64,000 nt of DNA from Cedecea neteri. Lineage in GTDB: Bacteria > Pseudomonadota > Gammaproteobacteria > Enterobacterales > Enterobacteriaceae. Of the stretch, positions 28,521-38,325 are shown one piece after another; within the stretch, counting starts at the first letter, position 1; each line of letters starts with the position of its first letter. The notes under the pieces were generated by a model. The model worked only from the letters and a program-made list of their open reading frames with translations, did not search any database and was not told the origin of the DNA. Made by a program: the position numbers and the translations under genes. Where the stretch lies: the NCBI RefSeq assembly GCF_000758325.1, contig NZ_CP009459.1:248001-312000 (forward strand), in the 5' to 3' direction.

Positions 28521-28544
28521 AATGTCCCGGTGATACCGGGGCAT
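28521..28544. repeat. Flanking hairpin, copy B, between lgt and ptsP
   Basis: This is the 24-bp near-copy of 28352-28375, with one difference (TACC for TAGC in the loop edge). It lies 10 bp downstream of the ptsP stop. There is no T-run on either strand, so it is not a standard terminator. Confidence 0.7.
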
Positions 28545-28554
28545 TGAGAACGGA

Positions 28555-30801
28555 TCAGCGCCCGCCGCGAATCAGGCCACCCATGCCGCGACGCTCCATA
28601 AAGGCTGCTACCTGGTGGCGCACTTCCGTCGCCATTTGAGCTTCAAGGGTACGCTGAGCAAGCACTTCAGCCTCTTCAAGCTGAATATGGCGTAACAGGT
28701 ATTTGATACGTGCGACGGAACGGCCGTTCATTGAGAGGTGACGGTACCCCATGCCCACAAGAATCGCGACGCACATCGGGTCACCGGCCATTTCACCGCA
28801 CAGGCACAGATCGATGTCATAACGTTCCGCCTCGCGGGCAATCAGGTTCAACGTACGCAGCATCGCCGGATGCAGGCTATCGTAAAGGTTAGCCACCCGC
28901 GTGTTATTACGGTCAACCGCCAGCAAATATTGGGTAAGGTCGTTTGTGCCAACGGAAATAAAATCAATGCGCCCGGCCAGGTGCCCCATCATGAACACCA
29001 TGGAAGGCACTTCAACCATCACCCCAAGCCTAAACTTTGGCAACTGATAGCCTAATTCCTCTTCGACTTCCCGGCCCGCGCGATCGATAAGCCTGCGTGC
29101 ATCATCGATCTCATCGATGCTGGTAATCATAGGCAGCAGAATACTTAAATTCCCCGTAGCCGCATTCGCTCGCAGCATTGCGCGGACCTGGATCAGAAAG
29201 ATCTCAGGCTGATCCAGCGTAATACGAATGCCTCGCCAGCCAAGACAGGGGTTCTCTTCGCTGATGGGCATATACGGAAGCTGTTTATCCGCCCCGACGT
29301 CCAGCGTTCGCAGCGTCACAGGTTTGTCGTTAAACATCTGCAACATGCCCTGATACTGTGCAACCTGCTCTTCTTCCGACGGAAAACCGCTTTGCAGCAT
29401 AAACGGAATTTCGGTGCGGTACAGCCCGATGCCGTCGATACGGCTGCCAAGCTGTTCTTCATGCTCAGGACTAAGCCCGGCATTCAGCATCACCTGCACC
29501 CGCTCGCCGCTTTTTAACGCCGCGGGCTGTTCCACGTCATCTTCCGCCAGACGGCTAAGTTCGTTCTCCTCGGTCACCAGGCGCTGGTATTCCTGCAGTA
29601 AAACCGGCTCAGGATCCACCAGCAATTCACCGCGATAGCCATCCACGATCAGCATACGGCGATGCAGAGCCGATGGCTGAATATCAGCGCCCATGACGGT
29701 TGGGATACCCAGAGCACGGACCATAATAGCGGCATGCGAGTTAGCCGCACCATCGCGCACCACAACGCCCGCCAGACGGTTTTGCGGCAGCTCAGCAAGC
29801 GTGGTGGCTGAAAGTTCGTCGGCAACCAGCACAAAGCGCTCAGGCCAGGTATTCGGGCTTTGAATCGTGTCATCGAGGTGGAACAACAGGCGCTGCCCCA
29901 GCGCTCTGAGGTCGCCCGCTCGCTCTTTCAGGTAGCTATCTGAAAGGCTGGCAAACTGTTCAGCAAACTTCTCCACCACCGTTTTCACGGCCCATTCAGC
30001 GACCAGGCCTTTATCTACCTCGGCAAAAAGCTCGCGGCGAAGGCGGGCGTCGGTCAGCAGGTGAGAGTAAAGATCGAAGATTGCCGCAGTCTCTTTCTGA
30101 GCCCCGGCGGCAAAACGCTTGCTGTAGCGGCGGAACTCCCCGGAAGCCTCTTCCAGCGCGGCGGTCAGGCGCTCACGCTCAAGCGCCGTGTCCAGGGTCG
30201 ACGCTTCAAAAACTTGCTCCATCAGCGGGAGGGTGGTGTCCATCCAGCCTTCGGCAATGGCCACCCCAGGCGATGCAGGCAGCGCGCGGATACGAGTCTG
30301 GCGATACTGTCCAAACAGAGCCGCTAACTGAGACTGCGATAATATCCCAGCCATCTGCGTTGCCAGCGTAACGAGGAAAGACTCTTCGCTCTCATCGTAC
30401 TGCCGGTGTTCACGCTGCTGGACAACCAGCACCCCCAGAAGCTGACGGCGCTGGATAATAGGCACGCCGAGGAACGCACGAAAACGCTCCTCTTTTACGG
30501 CGGGAACATATTTAAAGCTGGGGTGTTTTTGCGCATCGGCAAGGTTAATCGGCTCCGCAAGCCGCCCAACCAGGCCCACAATACCTTCATCAAAGGCAAG
30601 CGTGACGGTGCGGCCGCGCGGTTTCTTTAACCCGCGCGTCGCCATAAGGTAAAAACAGCGGCGCTCGTGGTCGGCGAGATAAACCGAGCAAACCTCGGTA
30701 TCCATCGCAAGGCAGATATCAGTCACCAAAATATCCAGCGCCTCATTGAGGCGCGGGGCACTAGCGACCTTTTCGACTATTTCTCGCAGACGGGTGAGCA
30801 T
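28555..30801 (-). CDS. ptsP: Phosphoenolpyruvate-protein phosphotransferase of the nitrogen PTS (EI-Ntr)
   Basis: At 748 aa it has the E. coli length. It starts the nitrogen PTS relay by autophosphorylating from PEP and passing phosphate to NPr and EIIA-Ntr. A GAF domain (about 1-165) senses glutamine and 2-oxoglutarate. The linker and PTS EI N-domain follow, with the phospho-histidine in RDGAANSHAAIMVRALGIP near 356. The PEP-binding barrel has GLYRTEIPF and CGEMAGDP. It lies 12 nt after rppH on the same strand, as in E. coli. Confidence 0.97.
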   Translation of the reverse strand: MLTRLREIVEKVASAPRLNEALDILVTDICLAMDTEVCSVYLADHERRCFYLMATRGLKKPRGRTVTLAFDEGIVGLVGRLAEPINLADAQKHPSFKYVPAVKEERFRAFLGVPIIQRRQLLGVLVVQQREHRQYDESEESFLVTLATQMAGILSQSQLAALFGQYRQTRIRALPASPGVAIAEGWMDTTLPLMEQVFEASTLDTALERERLTAALEEASGEFRRYSKRFAAGAQKETAAIFDLYSHLLTDARLRRELFAEVDKGLVAEWAVKTVVEKFAEQFASLSDSYLKERAGDLRALGQRLLFHLDDTIQSPNTWPERFVLVADELSATTLAELPQNRLAGVVVRDGAANSHAAIMVRALGIPTVMGADIQPSALHRRMLIVDGYRGELLVDPEPVLLQEYQRLVTEENELSRLAEDDVEQPAALKSGERVQVMLNAGLSPEHEEQLGSRIDGIGLYRTEIPFMLQSGFPSEEEQVAQYQGMLQMFNDKPVTLRTLDVGADKQLPYMPISEENPCLGWRGIRITLDQPEIFLIQVRAMLRANAATGNLSILLPMITSIDEIDDARRLIDRAGREVEEELGYQLPKFRLGVMVEVPSMVFMMGHLAGRIDFISVGTNDLTQYLLAVDRNNTRVANLYDSLHPAMLRTLNLIAREAERYDIDLCLCGEMAGDPMCVAILVGMGYRHLSMNGRSVARIKYLLRHIQLEEAEVLAQRTLEAQMATEVRHQVAAFMERRGMGGLIRGGR

Positions 30802-30813
30802 TTTTCGCGTGAC

Positions 30814-31344
30814 TTAACCTCTTTTACGTCGCCATGCCGGCGAGTTATTGCGTGGTGGCGTAACTTCCTGCAGTGGCATCACCACGCTGGCAAACTCTTT
30901 CATTACCCGGCGATAGACATCGCGCTTGAATGAAACAACCTGACGGACCGGATACCAATAACTGACCCAGCGCCAGCCATCAAATTCCGGCGTGCTGCTG
31001 GTTTGCATGTTGATCTCACCGTCACTGCTCAGCAACTGCAAAAGAAACCATTTTTGTTTTTGGCCGATACAAACCGGCTTTGTGTCCCAACGCACCAAAC
31101 GTTTAGGTAATTTGTAACGCAACCAGTTTCGGGTCGAGGCAAGAATGCGAACATCTTTTCTTTGTAGACCGACTTCTTCGAAAAGCTCCCGGTACATTGC
31201 CTGTTCAGCGGACTCGCCAGGATTAATGCCCCCCTGGGGAAATTGCCAGGAATGTTGGCCAAAGCGTCGCGCCCACATCACCTGTCCCTGCCGATTACAT
31301 ATTACGATCCCAACGTTGGGGCGGTAGCCATCATCATCGATCAC
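30814..31344 (-). CDS. rppH: RNA pyrophosphohydrolase
   Basis: A Nudix hydrolase of 176 aa (the E. coli length) that removes pyrophosphate from triphosphorylated mRNA 5' ends and so triggers RNase E decay. The Nudix box runs from about 38 to 60: [20 protein letters not shown]. Residues after about 160 are basic and disordered. It precedes ptsP in one transcription unit. Upstream is the DARS2 region. Confidence 0.97.
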   Translation of the reverse strand: MIDDDGYRPNVGIVICNRQGQVMWARRFGQHSWQFPQGGINPGESAEQAMYRELFEEVGLQRKDVRILASTRNWLRYKLPKRLVRWDTKPVCIGQKQKWFLLQLLSSDGEINMQTSSTPEFDGWRWVSYWYPVRQVVSFKRDVYRRVMKEFASVVMPLQEVTPPRNNSPAWRRKRG

Positions 31345-31499
31345 CGGACTACCTCAAAACAAACTTAGATTGCATCGATTGTTTCATACAAGTGTCAGGC
31401 GGTAAACCACTCTCTCGGCGGCGCCTGCATGGAATAACATTTGAATAACTCACAAAAGATAGCCGGGTTATAAACAGGGGACGGTCAAAACCGGCGGTT

Positions 31500-31850
31500 T
31501 TATTCACTTTTTCTGTGGATATAACTGTGAAGAACTACCGAATTACATCGGGACAACTCGGGACAAGTAAAATCAGGCGTAATCCGGGTACACATTAAAA
31601 ACTTTATATTTCATAATCATAACACCATAAAAATGACACACCACTTTCATAATGTGATGATCGTCACATACGAAGATCGCCAACTGATGAAAGATCGCAC
31701 AATGTCGTTTTTATCCACAGATTGTGCCAACAAGTTAGTCACAAATCGGTGATAAATTGTATTTTAGTGCTCCGTCAAGGCTGTAAATGGAACCAGTAGT
31801 CACGCTTTTTCCCAGTTATCCCATTTTTCTGTGGATAACATGGTGTAAGA
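31500..31850. other. DARS2-type DnaA-reactivating region with three DnaA boxes
   Basis: The 690-bp gene-free stretch between rppH and mutH is where E. coli has DARS2, which promotes ADP-to-ATP exchange on DnaA and so stimulates initiation at oriC. Three DnaA boxes are visible: 31514-31522 (ATATCCACA on the minus strand, one mismatch), 31711-31719 (TTATCCACA, plus, perfect) and 31830-31838 (TTATCCACA, minus, perfect). A possible IHF site lies at 31935-31947. The flanks are AT-rich. The rest of 31345-32033 shows no open frame I would call. Assignment rests on position plus boxes. The E. coli core has more closely packed boxes, so some weak boxes may be unrecognised here. Confidence 0.75.
31653..31668. 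promoter_or_regulatory. CRP-type palindrome inside the DARS2 region
   Basis: TGTGA-N6-TCACA with both half-sites perfect. It lies between the first and second DnaA boxes, more than 300 bp from both flanking starts, so an ordinary promoter role is not obvious. Confidence 0.55.
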
Positions 31851-32033
31851 TCCTGTTCATTGTCAGTGACCAGATTTGGAAAAGCGTTTTTAATCCTGTC
31901 GCAACGAAACGGCTGCCTTTAAAAACTCATTATAAATCAGAATATTGTTAATCTTATCCTCAGACGGCTAAACTAAGCTTTCGCTGTGCACAAAGTGCGT
32001 TCATTTTTTAACCAAAAAAAACATCAACGAGTT

Positions 32034-32720
32034 ATGCAACCAATACGTCCGCTCATCACGCCCCCAAGCAGCGAAGCCGAGCTGCTCCAGCAGGCACAAT
32101 GCGTCGCCGGTTACACTCTGGGCGAACTGGCGGCCTGCGCTGGCCTAAAGACGCCGAAAGACCTGAAGCGAGATAAAGGCTGGATTGGCGTATTACTGGA
32201 GCTGTGGCTGGGGGCCAGCGCGGGCAGCAAGCCCGAACAAGATTTCGCCGCACTCGGGATCGAACTGAAAACGATCCCGGTGGATAGTCTGGGCCGCCCG
32301 CTGGAAACTACATTCGTCTGCGTCGCGCCGTTAACCGGTAATAGCGGCGTCATTTGGGAAACCAGCCATGTGCGGCATAAGCTTAAGCGCGTGCTTTGGA
32401 TCCCGGTTGAGGGAGAAAGGCAGATCCCGCTTGCCGAACGGCACGTGGGTTCTCCGCTCTTATGGAGCCCTTCAGAAGAAGAAGAGCAGCAGCTGCGCCT
32501 GGACTGGGAAGAACTGATGGATTTGATCGTGCTGGGCCAGGTCGAGCGCATTACCGCCCGTCACGGCGAAGTGCTGCAGCTGCGGCCAAAAGCCGCCAAT
32601 AGCCGGGCGTTAACAGAGGCCATCGGTGCTGACGGCTCGCCTATTCTCACGCTACCTCGCGGCTTCTACTTAAAGAAGAATTTCACCACCGCCCTTCTCG
32701 CACGGCACTTCACACTCTAA
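32034..32720 (+). CDS. mutH: DNA mismatch repair endonuclease MutH
   Basis: A 228-aa endonuclease that nicks the unmethylated strand at hemimethylated GATC sites after activation by MutS-MutL. The catalytic triad Asp70, Glu77 and Lys79 ([12 protein letters not shown]) has the same numbering as in E. coli. The C-terminal [12 protein letters not shown] segment for Dam-site recognition is intact. The start is ATG 32034; the frame is open 16 codons upstream, but those residues are unlike the family. Confidence 0.97.
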   Translation: MQPIRPLITPPSSEAELLQQAQCVAGYTLGELAACAGLKTPKDLKRDKGWIGVLLELWLGASAGSKPEQDFAALGIELKTIPVDSLGRPLETTFVCVAPLTGNSGVIWETSHVRHKLKRVLWIPVEGERQIPLAERHVGSPLLWSPSEEEEQQLRLDWEELMDLIVLGQVERITARHGEVLQLRPKAANSRALTEAIGADGSPILTLPRGFYLKKNFTTALLARHFTL

Positions 32721-32878
32721 TACCCACCGCAGGAAATGGAATCCAGGGTTCTGTCAGCAAGTGCCGGGAAATGTTACATTTCCCTCGACCTATTAAGAAT
32801 TTGCCGCTTTCCTTCTCTTATTCATCAGGTTATTACTAGACTTATTAACGAGATCCCTTCCTGACGAGGAACACACCG

Positions 32879-33097
32879 ATGACTAAATGGGCAGTAGCAA
32901 TCTCCGCCATTGGTCTTGCCTTCGCCGTTTCAGGCTGCAGCAGCGACTACGTAATGGCCACCAAAGATGGACGAATGATTTTGACCGAAGGCAAGCCGAA
33001 GGTCGATGAAGATACCGGTCTGGTGAGCTATCGCGACCAGCAAGGTAATGAAATGCAGATCAACCGCAACGACGTTTCCCAGATTATTGAGCGCTAA
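32879..33097 (+). CDS. ygdR: Small lipoprotein, DUF903 family (YgdR)
   Basis: A 72-aa lipoprotein with lipobox VSGC (Cys at about 20) and a DUF903 SH3-like domain. It is a paralogue of ygdI: both contain a DGR...EGKPK block and end with INRxDV near the C-terminus. An AGGA ribosome-binding site precedes the start. The role is unknown. It is followed by a GTCAGCC / GGCTGGC hairpin at 33107-33124 with a T-rich tail, probably its terminator. Confidence 0.92.
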   Translation: MTKWAVAISAIGLAFAVSGCSSDYVMATKDGRMILTEGKPKVDEDTGLVSYRDQQGNEMQINRNDVSQIIER

Positions 33098-33106
33098 TCT
33101 TGCAGG

Positions 33107-33137
33107 GTCAGCCCCCAGGCTGGCCTGATGATTTTTC
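33107..33137 (+). terminator. Probable terminator of ygdR
   Basis: A 7-bp stem GTCAGCC / GGCTGGC with a 4-nt loop, then CTGATGA and five T. The gap before the T-run makes it suboptimal. Confidence 0.5.
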
Positions 33138-33239
33138 TTACTTTCCCCTCTTTCGCTTTGCTCCGGCCTCTGCCATGTTTATAGACCTTTTGTCGGGTAA
33201 CGATGCCTGACGTGTCAAAAGAACAACAGGAAGCCGGCT

Positions 33240-34283
33240 ATGCACTATCACCGTATCCCCCACAGTTCACTTGAAGTCAGCACGCTGGGGCTGGGAACCA
33301 TGACCTTTGGTGAACAAAACAGCGAGGCCGATGCCCACCAGCAGCTCGACTATGCCGTCAGTCAGGGCGTGAATCTGATTGATGTCGCGGAAATGTACCC
33401 GGTGCCGCCGCGCCCGGAAACCCAGGGCTTAACCGAGAGCTATGTCGGCAGCTGGCTTAAAGCTCGCGGCAACCGCGAAAAACTGGTTGTTGCTTCCAAA
33501 GTCACTGGCCCAACCCGCAACAACGACGCGGGCATCCGCCCAAACCAGATCCTCGATCGGAAAAACATCCGCGAGGCGCTGGATGCCAGCCTCAAACGCC
33601 TGCAAACCGATTACCTCGACCTCTACCAGGTCCACTGGCCGCAGCGCCAGACCAACATGTTTGGCAAACTCGGCTACACCTGGAGCGACACAACCTCGCT
33701 GCCGGTAACGCTGCTGGAAACGCTTGAAGCGCTGACCGAGTGCCAGCGCGCCGGGAAAATTCGCTATATCGGCGTCTCGAACGAAACGCCGTGGGGCGTA
33801 ATGCGCTATCTGCAGCTTGCGGAAAAACACGATCTGCCACGCATCGTGACCATTCAGAACCCCTACAGCCTGTTAAACCGTAGCTTTGAAGTTGGCCTGT
33901 CTGAAATCAGCCAGCACGAAGGCGTTGAGCTGCTGGCTTATTCCTGCCTCGCCTTCGGCGTGCTGTCGGGCAAATACCTTAACGGAGCCAAACCAGCGGG
34001 CGCTCGCAACACGCTGTTTAGCCGCTTTACGCGCTACAGCGGCGAGCAGTCGCAAAAAGCCGTTGCGGCCTACGTGGAGATAGCTAAACGCCATAATCTC
34101 GACCCGGCACAAATGGCGCTGGCCTTTGTTCGTCGCCAGCCGTTTGTGGCCAGCACGCTGCTCGGTGCCACGACGCTGGAACAGCTGAAAACCAACCTTG
34201 AAAGCCTGCATTTGACGCTAAGCGAAGAGGTGATTGAGGAGATTGACGCGGTGCATCGTATCTATACTTACCCGGCACCGTAA
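33240..34283 (+). CDS. tas: Aldo/keto reductase Tas
   Basis: An NADPH-dependent aldo/keto reductase of 347 aa (E. coli Tas has 346). The catalytic tetrad appears as Asp48 and Tyr53 (LIDVAEMYP), Lys87 (VVASKVTG) and His in LYQVHWPQR. In E. coli it was found as a suppressor of tyrosine auxotrophy; its natural substrate is unclear. It is convergent with lplT across a shared terminator. Confidence 0.95.
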   Translation: MHYHRIPHSSLEVSTLGLGTMTFGEQNSEADAHQQLDYAVSQGVNLIDVAEMYPVPPRPETQGLTESYVGSWLKARGNREKLVVASKVTGPTRNNDAGIRPNQILDRKNIREALDASLKRLQTDYLDLYQVHWPQRQTNMFGKLGYTWSDTTSLPVTLLETLEALTECQRAGKIRYIGVSNETPWGVMRYLQLAEKHDLPRIVTIQNPYSLLNRSFEVGLSEISQHEGVELLAYSCLAFGVLSGKYLNGAKPAGARNTLFSRFTRYSGEQSQKAVAAYVEIAKRHNLDPAQMALAFVRRQPFVASTLLGATTLEQLKTNLESLHLTLSEEVIEEIDAVHRIYTYPAP

Positions 34284-34290
34284 AAATCTA

Positions 34291-34315
34291 AGGCCCTCGA
34301 AAGAGGGCCTTTTTG
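34291..34315. terminator. Terminator between tas and lplT
   Basis: A perfect 8-bp stem AGGCCCTC / GAGGGCCT with a GAAA tetraloop, followed by TTTTTG on the plus strand. Upstream AAAAATCTA allows partial function on the minus strand. Confidence 0.85.
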
Positions 34316-35512
34316 TTATTTCTGTTTGATTTGCCACAGCCACAGCGCGCTAATGGCCAGCGCAAACACCGCCCCAAACCCAATGCCAATGCCAACGATG
34401 GAGGCCCCGGTTTTCACCGCCAGAGAGAACAGACCCAGCATCAAAAGCATCGCCGTGTTTTCACCCAGGTTTTGCACGGCAATGGCATTACCTGCCCCGA
34501 CCGTGTGCTTGCCGCGCTCCTGTAGCAGCGCGTTAAGCGGCACCACAAAGAAACCGCCCAACAGGCCAATTAACACCAGCAAAGCGTAAGAAGGCAGCAA
34601 AGAATGTTGAAGAGCAAAAATCAGTACGCCAACGCCAATTAAAATCCCGGCTGGCATGCAGCGAGCGACGGTTTCCAGCGTCACCAGCTTCGCGGCTACC
34701 CCGGCCCCCACCACAATCCCAACCGCAACCATCGCGTTCAGGTAAGTCGGCGTCGCGTTATCCGTGATCCCTAACGCCACCGGCACCCACAGCACCAACA
34801 GGAAGCGCAGCGTCACGCCCGCCCCCCAAAACAGACTGGTACCCACCAGCGAAAAGCGCGTTTCACCGCTGCGCCAGAGGCTGCGGCATGCCGAAAAGAA
34901 GCTGTGCGTCATCGGCTTGAAACGCCATGACTGGCCGGGGCGCGCGGCGGCAAGTTTAGGGATAAAGACGTTGGCAACCACCGCCCCACCGTACACCAGC
35001 GCACAGACGACCAGCGCCGCCGTCAGGTTCCAGTCTGCCAGCACGCCGCCGGCAACGGATCCCAGCAGGATCGCCGCAATGGTAGAGGACTCCATCAGGC
35101 CGTTGGCCTTCACCAGCCGGTCGCCCGTGGTCAGCTCGCCGAGAATGCCGTATTTAGCCGGTGAATAGGCCGCCGCACCGATGCCCACCAGCGTGTAGCC
35201 GACAAACGGATTCAGTCCCAGCGCAATCACCGCCGCACCAACAAGTTTCATGCTGTTCGCCAGCATCATCACTCGCCCTTTGGCGAAGCTGTCGGCTACC
35301 TGACCCACAAACGGCGCGAACAGGATATAGGCCCCAACAAACACCATTTGCAGCACCGGCTGACTCCAGTCCGGATAGAACTGTTGCTTGAGCACCGCGA
35401 GCGTGGCGAACAGCAGCGCATTATCGCCAAAAGCTGATAAAAACTGTGCCGCGGTCACCGCCATCATGCCGCGAGACCACAAAGAACCGCTATTGTCAGC
35501 CTGTTCAGCCAT
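34316..35512 (-). CDS. lplT: Lysophospholipid transporter LplT
   Basis: An MFS flippase of 398 aa with about 12 membrane segments that brings 2-acyl-lysophospholipids across the inner membrane to be re-acylated by Aas. The first segment reads [20 protein letters not shown], typical of LplT. Start chosen at ATG 35512 (MAEQADN); the frame extends 6 codons into aas. It overlaps the aas stop by 8 nt and is therefore coupled to it. Confidence 0.96.
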   Translation of the reverse strand: MAEQADNSGSLWSRGMMAVTAAQFLSAFGDNALLFATLAVLKQQFYPDWSQPVLQMVFVGAYILFAPFVGQVADSFAKGRVMMLANSMKLVGAAVIALGLNPFVGYTLVGIGAAAYSPAKYGILGELTTGDRLVKANGLMESSTIAAILLGSVAGGVLADWNLTAALVVCALVYGGAVVANVFIPKLAAARPGQSWRFKPMTHSFFSACRSLWRSGETRFSLVGTSLFWGAGVTLRFLLVLWVPVALGITDNATPTYLNAMVAVGIVVGAGVAAKLVTLETVARCMPAGILIGVGVLIFALQHSLLPSYALLVLIGLLGGFFVVPLNALLQERGKHTVGAGNAIAVQNLGENTAMLLMLGLFSLAVKTGASIVGIGIGFGAVFALAISALWLWQIKQK

Positions 35513-37664
35513 GGGCTTTCTCCGCTTCATCGACCTGCGCTTTCAGGGTAACGAAATCTGGTTTTCCGCTGCCTAACACCGGCAGCTGTTTGAGGAAGCG
35601 AATATCGCGAGGCACCGCCAGCTCAGGCACACCGTGCTCACGCGCATAATGCAGAAGTTTTTCGCGGTTAAGTTCGCTGTCGGTGGTAAACATCACCAAC
35701 GCTTCACCTTTGGCGGCGTCGTGCTTCACCACGGTGGCATGCAGCTTGTCAGGCGAAATGCCGATCGCCATCTGCTCAACCATCTCAAGCGACACCATCT
35801 CCCCGGCAATTTTGGCAAAGCGCTTCGCACGCCCCTGGATCACGCAATAGCCCTGCTCGTCGAAGGTCACGATATCGCCGGTGTCGTACCAGCCGGGTTC
35901 CATCTCACCCAGGCCATTTTCAGCCTCAGGCTTTTCCAGCACGCCAGGATTTTCCACACGCAGATAACCGTTCATGATGTTTGGCCCTTTAAGCTGCAGC
36001 CTTCCGCCCTGCTCAATACCAGGCACCGCCAGCAAGCGAGCATCCATTGCCGGAAGAATGCGGCCCACTGTGCCCGGCTTCGCCGCCATCGGTACGTTGA
36101 TAGACACCACCGGCGCACACTCGGTCACGCCGTAGCCTTCCAGAATGCGCAGGCCAAATTTGTCCTGCCACAGCTGCTTTGTGCTTTCCTGTAGCTTTTC
36201 TGCCCCGGCAACCACATAGCGCAGGCGGAAGAAATCATACGGATTAGCAAAGCGGGCATAGTTGCCGAGGAACGTCGAGGTGCCAAAGACCACCGTGCAA
36301 TTGCGGTCGTAAATAAGTTCCGGCACCACGCGATAATGCAGCGGGCTTGGGTAAAGGAACACTTCCGCCCCGGTCAGCAGCGGCGTGAACAGCCCCACCG
36401 TCAGACCAAAAGAGTGAAAGAGCGGCAACGCGGACATAAATCGGTCATCAGCGGTGAAGTCCGCGATGGTGCGAATCTGCTCCACGTTGGCCAACAGGCT
36501 TTTATGGCTGTGCACCACGCCTTTTGGGTTTCCTTCCGAACCGGAGGTAAACAGCACCATCGCCGCCTCTTCCGGCTGCTGTTTCACCTGGGCCAGGCGA
36601 GGCGCAAGCAGGTGAGCAAAGATCCACACTTTATCCTGCAGGGTGATGGTGGACTTTAAATCCTCCAGATACACCCAGCGCACCTGCGTCAGCTGTTCCG
36701 GTAGGTGCCACAGCTTGCCCTTATCCAGGAACTGTCGGGAGGTAAAAACCGTCTTGATTTGCGCCGCAGTAATCGCGCTGGTCAGCCCTTTTACGCCGGC
36801 CGTGTAGTTCATCATTGCCGGAATACGGCCCCGGGATGAAGCGCCAAAAATCACCGCCGCGCTGATCGCCGCATTCGGCAGCATCAAACCAATGGTTTCA
36901 CCCTGTTCGCTGTATTTATCGAGGATTCGGCCCACAAACAACGTTTTTTTCAGCAGGGAGCTATACGTATCTGGCTTGAAGTTAATGTCTTCAATACAGT
37001 TTTTACCCGAGCCGTACCGATCCTTCGCCGCCAGCAGCGCCTCAAAAAGCGTCTCACGCGGGCGCACGGCCATACGCGCTTCCATCATGATTTGGTGCAG
37101 CATCTCGCCGGCCATTTTACGGCGATCCCGTGCCCGTGGGGCTTCCGGCATAGCAATGGAGGTTGGCGGTAAAAGATGCAGACTAATACGTGGGAAAGCC
37201 CGACGTTTTACCAACCCTTTCAGGCGACTAAAGAAGGTCAGCTCCGCGCCGTCGATGCGCAAAGGCACAACCGTGGCCTGTGCTTTAGCTGCCACAAACC
37301 CGGCCCCATCGTAGATTTTCATCAACGATCCGGTCACGCTGATGCGCCCTTCCGGGAAAATCACCACCGGACGCCCCTGCTCCACCAGGCGCACCAGGTG
37401 CTTGATAGACATCGGCCTGGTCGGATCCAGCGGGACAAAATCAATCAGCGGCTTAAGCCAGCGCATAAACCACTGCTGGCTTATTGAGGAGTAGACCGCG
37501 AATACCGGACGCACAGGCAGAAAGAGTGCAACCAGGATCCCGTCCAGAAAAGAGACGTGGTTCGGCACAATCAGCACCCGCTGGCGTTGAAGCACCTGCG
37601 GATCGCCGGAAAGAGTTACCCGGAACAGAATGCGAAATAGCGCACGGAAAAAAGCAAGAAGCAT
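35505..37664 (-). CDS. aas: Bifunctional acyl-ACP synthetase / 2-acylglycerophosphoethanolamine acyltransferase
   Basis: A two-domain inner-membrane enzyme of 719 aa, the same length as in E. coli. The N-terminal acyltransferase has the HX4D motif NHVSFLDG (about 37-44) and [10 protein letters not shown]. The C-terminal AMP-binding domain has [18 protein letters not shown] (about 390) and YGVTECAP. It loads ACP with free fatty acids and re-acylates lysophospholipids delivered by LplT. Start at ATG 37664 ([10 protein letters not shown]), preceded by GAGAG; the open frame runs 32 codons further upstream without similarity. Confidence 0.96.
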   Translation of the reverse strand: MLLAFFRALFRILFRVTLSGDPQVLQRQRVLIVPNHVSFLDGILVALFLPVRPVFAVYSSISQQWFMRWLKPLIDFVPLDPTRPMSIKHLVRLVEQGRPVVIFPEGRISVTGSLMKIYDGAGFVAAKAQATVVPLRIDGAELTFFSRLKGLVKRRAFPRISLHLLPPTSIAMPEAPRARDRRKMAGEMLHQIMMEARMAVRPRETLFEALLAAKDRYGSGKNCIEDINFKPDTYSSLLKKTLFVGRILDKYSEQGETIGLMLPNAAISAAVIFGASSRGRIPAMMNYTAGVKGLTSAITAAQIKTVFTSRQFLDKGKLWHLPEQLTQVRWVYLEDLKSTITLQDKVWIFAHLLAPRLAQVKQQPEEAAMVLFTSGSEGNPKGVVHSHKSLLANVEQIRTIADFTADDRFMSALPLFHSFGLTVGLFTPLLTGAEVFLYPSPLHYRVVPELIYDRNCTVVFGTSTFLGNYARFANPYDFFRLRYVVAGAEKLQESTKQLWQDKFGLRILEGYGVTECAPVVSINVPMAAKPGTVGRILPAMDARLLAVPGIEQGGRLQLKGPNIMNGYLRVENPGVLEKPEAENGLGEMEPGWYDTGDIVTFDEQGYCVIQGRAKRFAKIAGEMVSLEMVEQMAIGISPDKLHATVVKHDAAKGEALVMFTTDSELNREKLLHYAREHGVPELAVPRDIRFLKQLPVLGSGKPDFVTLKAQVDEAEKAHG

Positions 37665-37758
37665 AGCGACTCTCTTTGTCGTCTGTCGGTCAGCATTAAG
37701 TGTAGAGTCGCAGAGTACACCAGTTGCGTTAAGTGCGGGAGGGGGCTCAAAAAATGGC

Positions 37759-37847
37759 AAAAAAAAACCTGCGCATCTGCGCAGGTTGGTGCAAAAGAAT
37801 TGTACTCAGCAGAGTACCAGGAATTCTCACCAATCAATACCTCTGGG
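37759..37847 (-). ncRNA. omrA: Small regulatory RNA OmrA
   Basis: An 89-nt sRNA on the minus strand. It starts with CCCAGAGGTATTGATTGGTG, the conserved OmrA/B 5' seed, which pairs with outer-membrane protein and regulator mRNAs (cirA, fepA, ompT, ompR, csgD in E. coli). It ends in AACCTGCGC / GCGCAGGTT followed by nine T. The middle hairpin is variable. It lies between aas and galR next to omrB, as in E. coli; OmpR activates both there. The intervening 37848-37964 would hold the omrA promoter. Confidence 0.95.
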
Positions 37848-37964
37848 ATCTGAATTGTCTCGTGCCGCCAGCGGTGAAACCAGCGGCAAAAAGCAAGGGA
37901 ATGAGCCCAAGTGCAACCAGGTGTTTAAATTCTCGATTCTTGTTACAGGCGGCGGGATTCAGGC

Positions 37965-38050
37965 AAAAAAAAACCTGCGCATCCGCGCAGGTTGGTGTAA
38001 TTCATAGGATCAGCAAATAATCGCTGACTTCACCTATCAATACCTCTGGG
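37965..38050 (-). ncRNA. omrB: Small regulatory RNA OmrB
   Basis: An 86-nt sRNA with 5' end CCCAGAGGTATTGATAGGTG and the same type of terminator (CCTGCGC / GCGCAGG and nine T). The GGTGAAGTCA region after the seed matches E. coli OmrB more than OmrA; the central hairpin CAGCGATTATTTGCTG differs from E. coli. It is a paralogue of omrA, 117 bp away. Confidence 0.95.
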
Positions 38051-38189
38051 ATCACAAATGTAGCAGCGGAGTCCTCCGTTAAGCTACGCTGAAATCGCAA
38101 CAGCCGACTGCAAAATGTAAGCAAAGATTTGAGCAGAAACGTTTAAAAATCCGCAACATGCACTAAAAAGAGGCAGCCATAAAAGACAG

Positions 38190-38307
38190 GTGTAATCGTT
38201 ACACGCTTTCGCCTTGATTTTGCTCTACTTTGCGATATACCCATCAGTTGTTGCCTTGCAGTCATCAGGGATTTCCGTAAAACTAAACGCAGTGTAAACG
38301 ATTACCC
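38190..38307. promoter_or_regulatory. Two GalR/GalS-type operators upstream of galR
   Basis: GTGTAAACGATTACCC (38292-38307) matches the 16-bp GalR palindrome with one deviation and lies 18 bp before the galR start. GTGTAATCGTTACAC (38190-38204) is a perfect inverted repeat but one base shorter than the consensus. The 102-bp centre spacing suits looped autoregulation by GalR or control by GalS. Confidence 0.65.
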
Positions 38308-38325
38308 CTAACAAGAAGGCTTTTC

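Noticed and set aside
31786-31825. Possible third, decayed copy of the stem-loop element (GGCTG ... CACGCTTTTTCCC) in the DARS2 region
   Set aside because: It shares a 13-base match and a GGCTG start, but neither stem pairs and there are no duplicated flanking hairpins, so chance similarity is the simpler reading.
37759-38050. Near-identical terminators at 37759 and 37965 as a transposon-like duplication
   Set aside because: They are the terminators of the known paralogous sRNAs OmrA and OmrB in their usual place.
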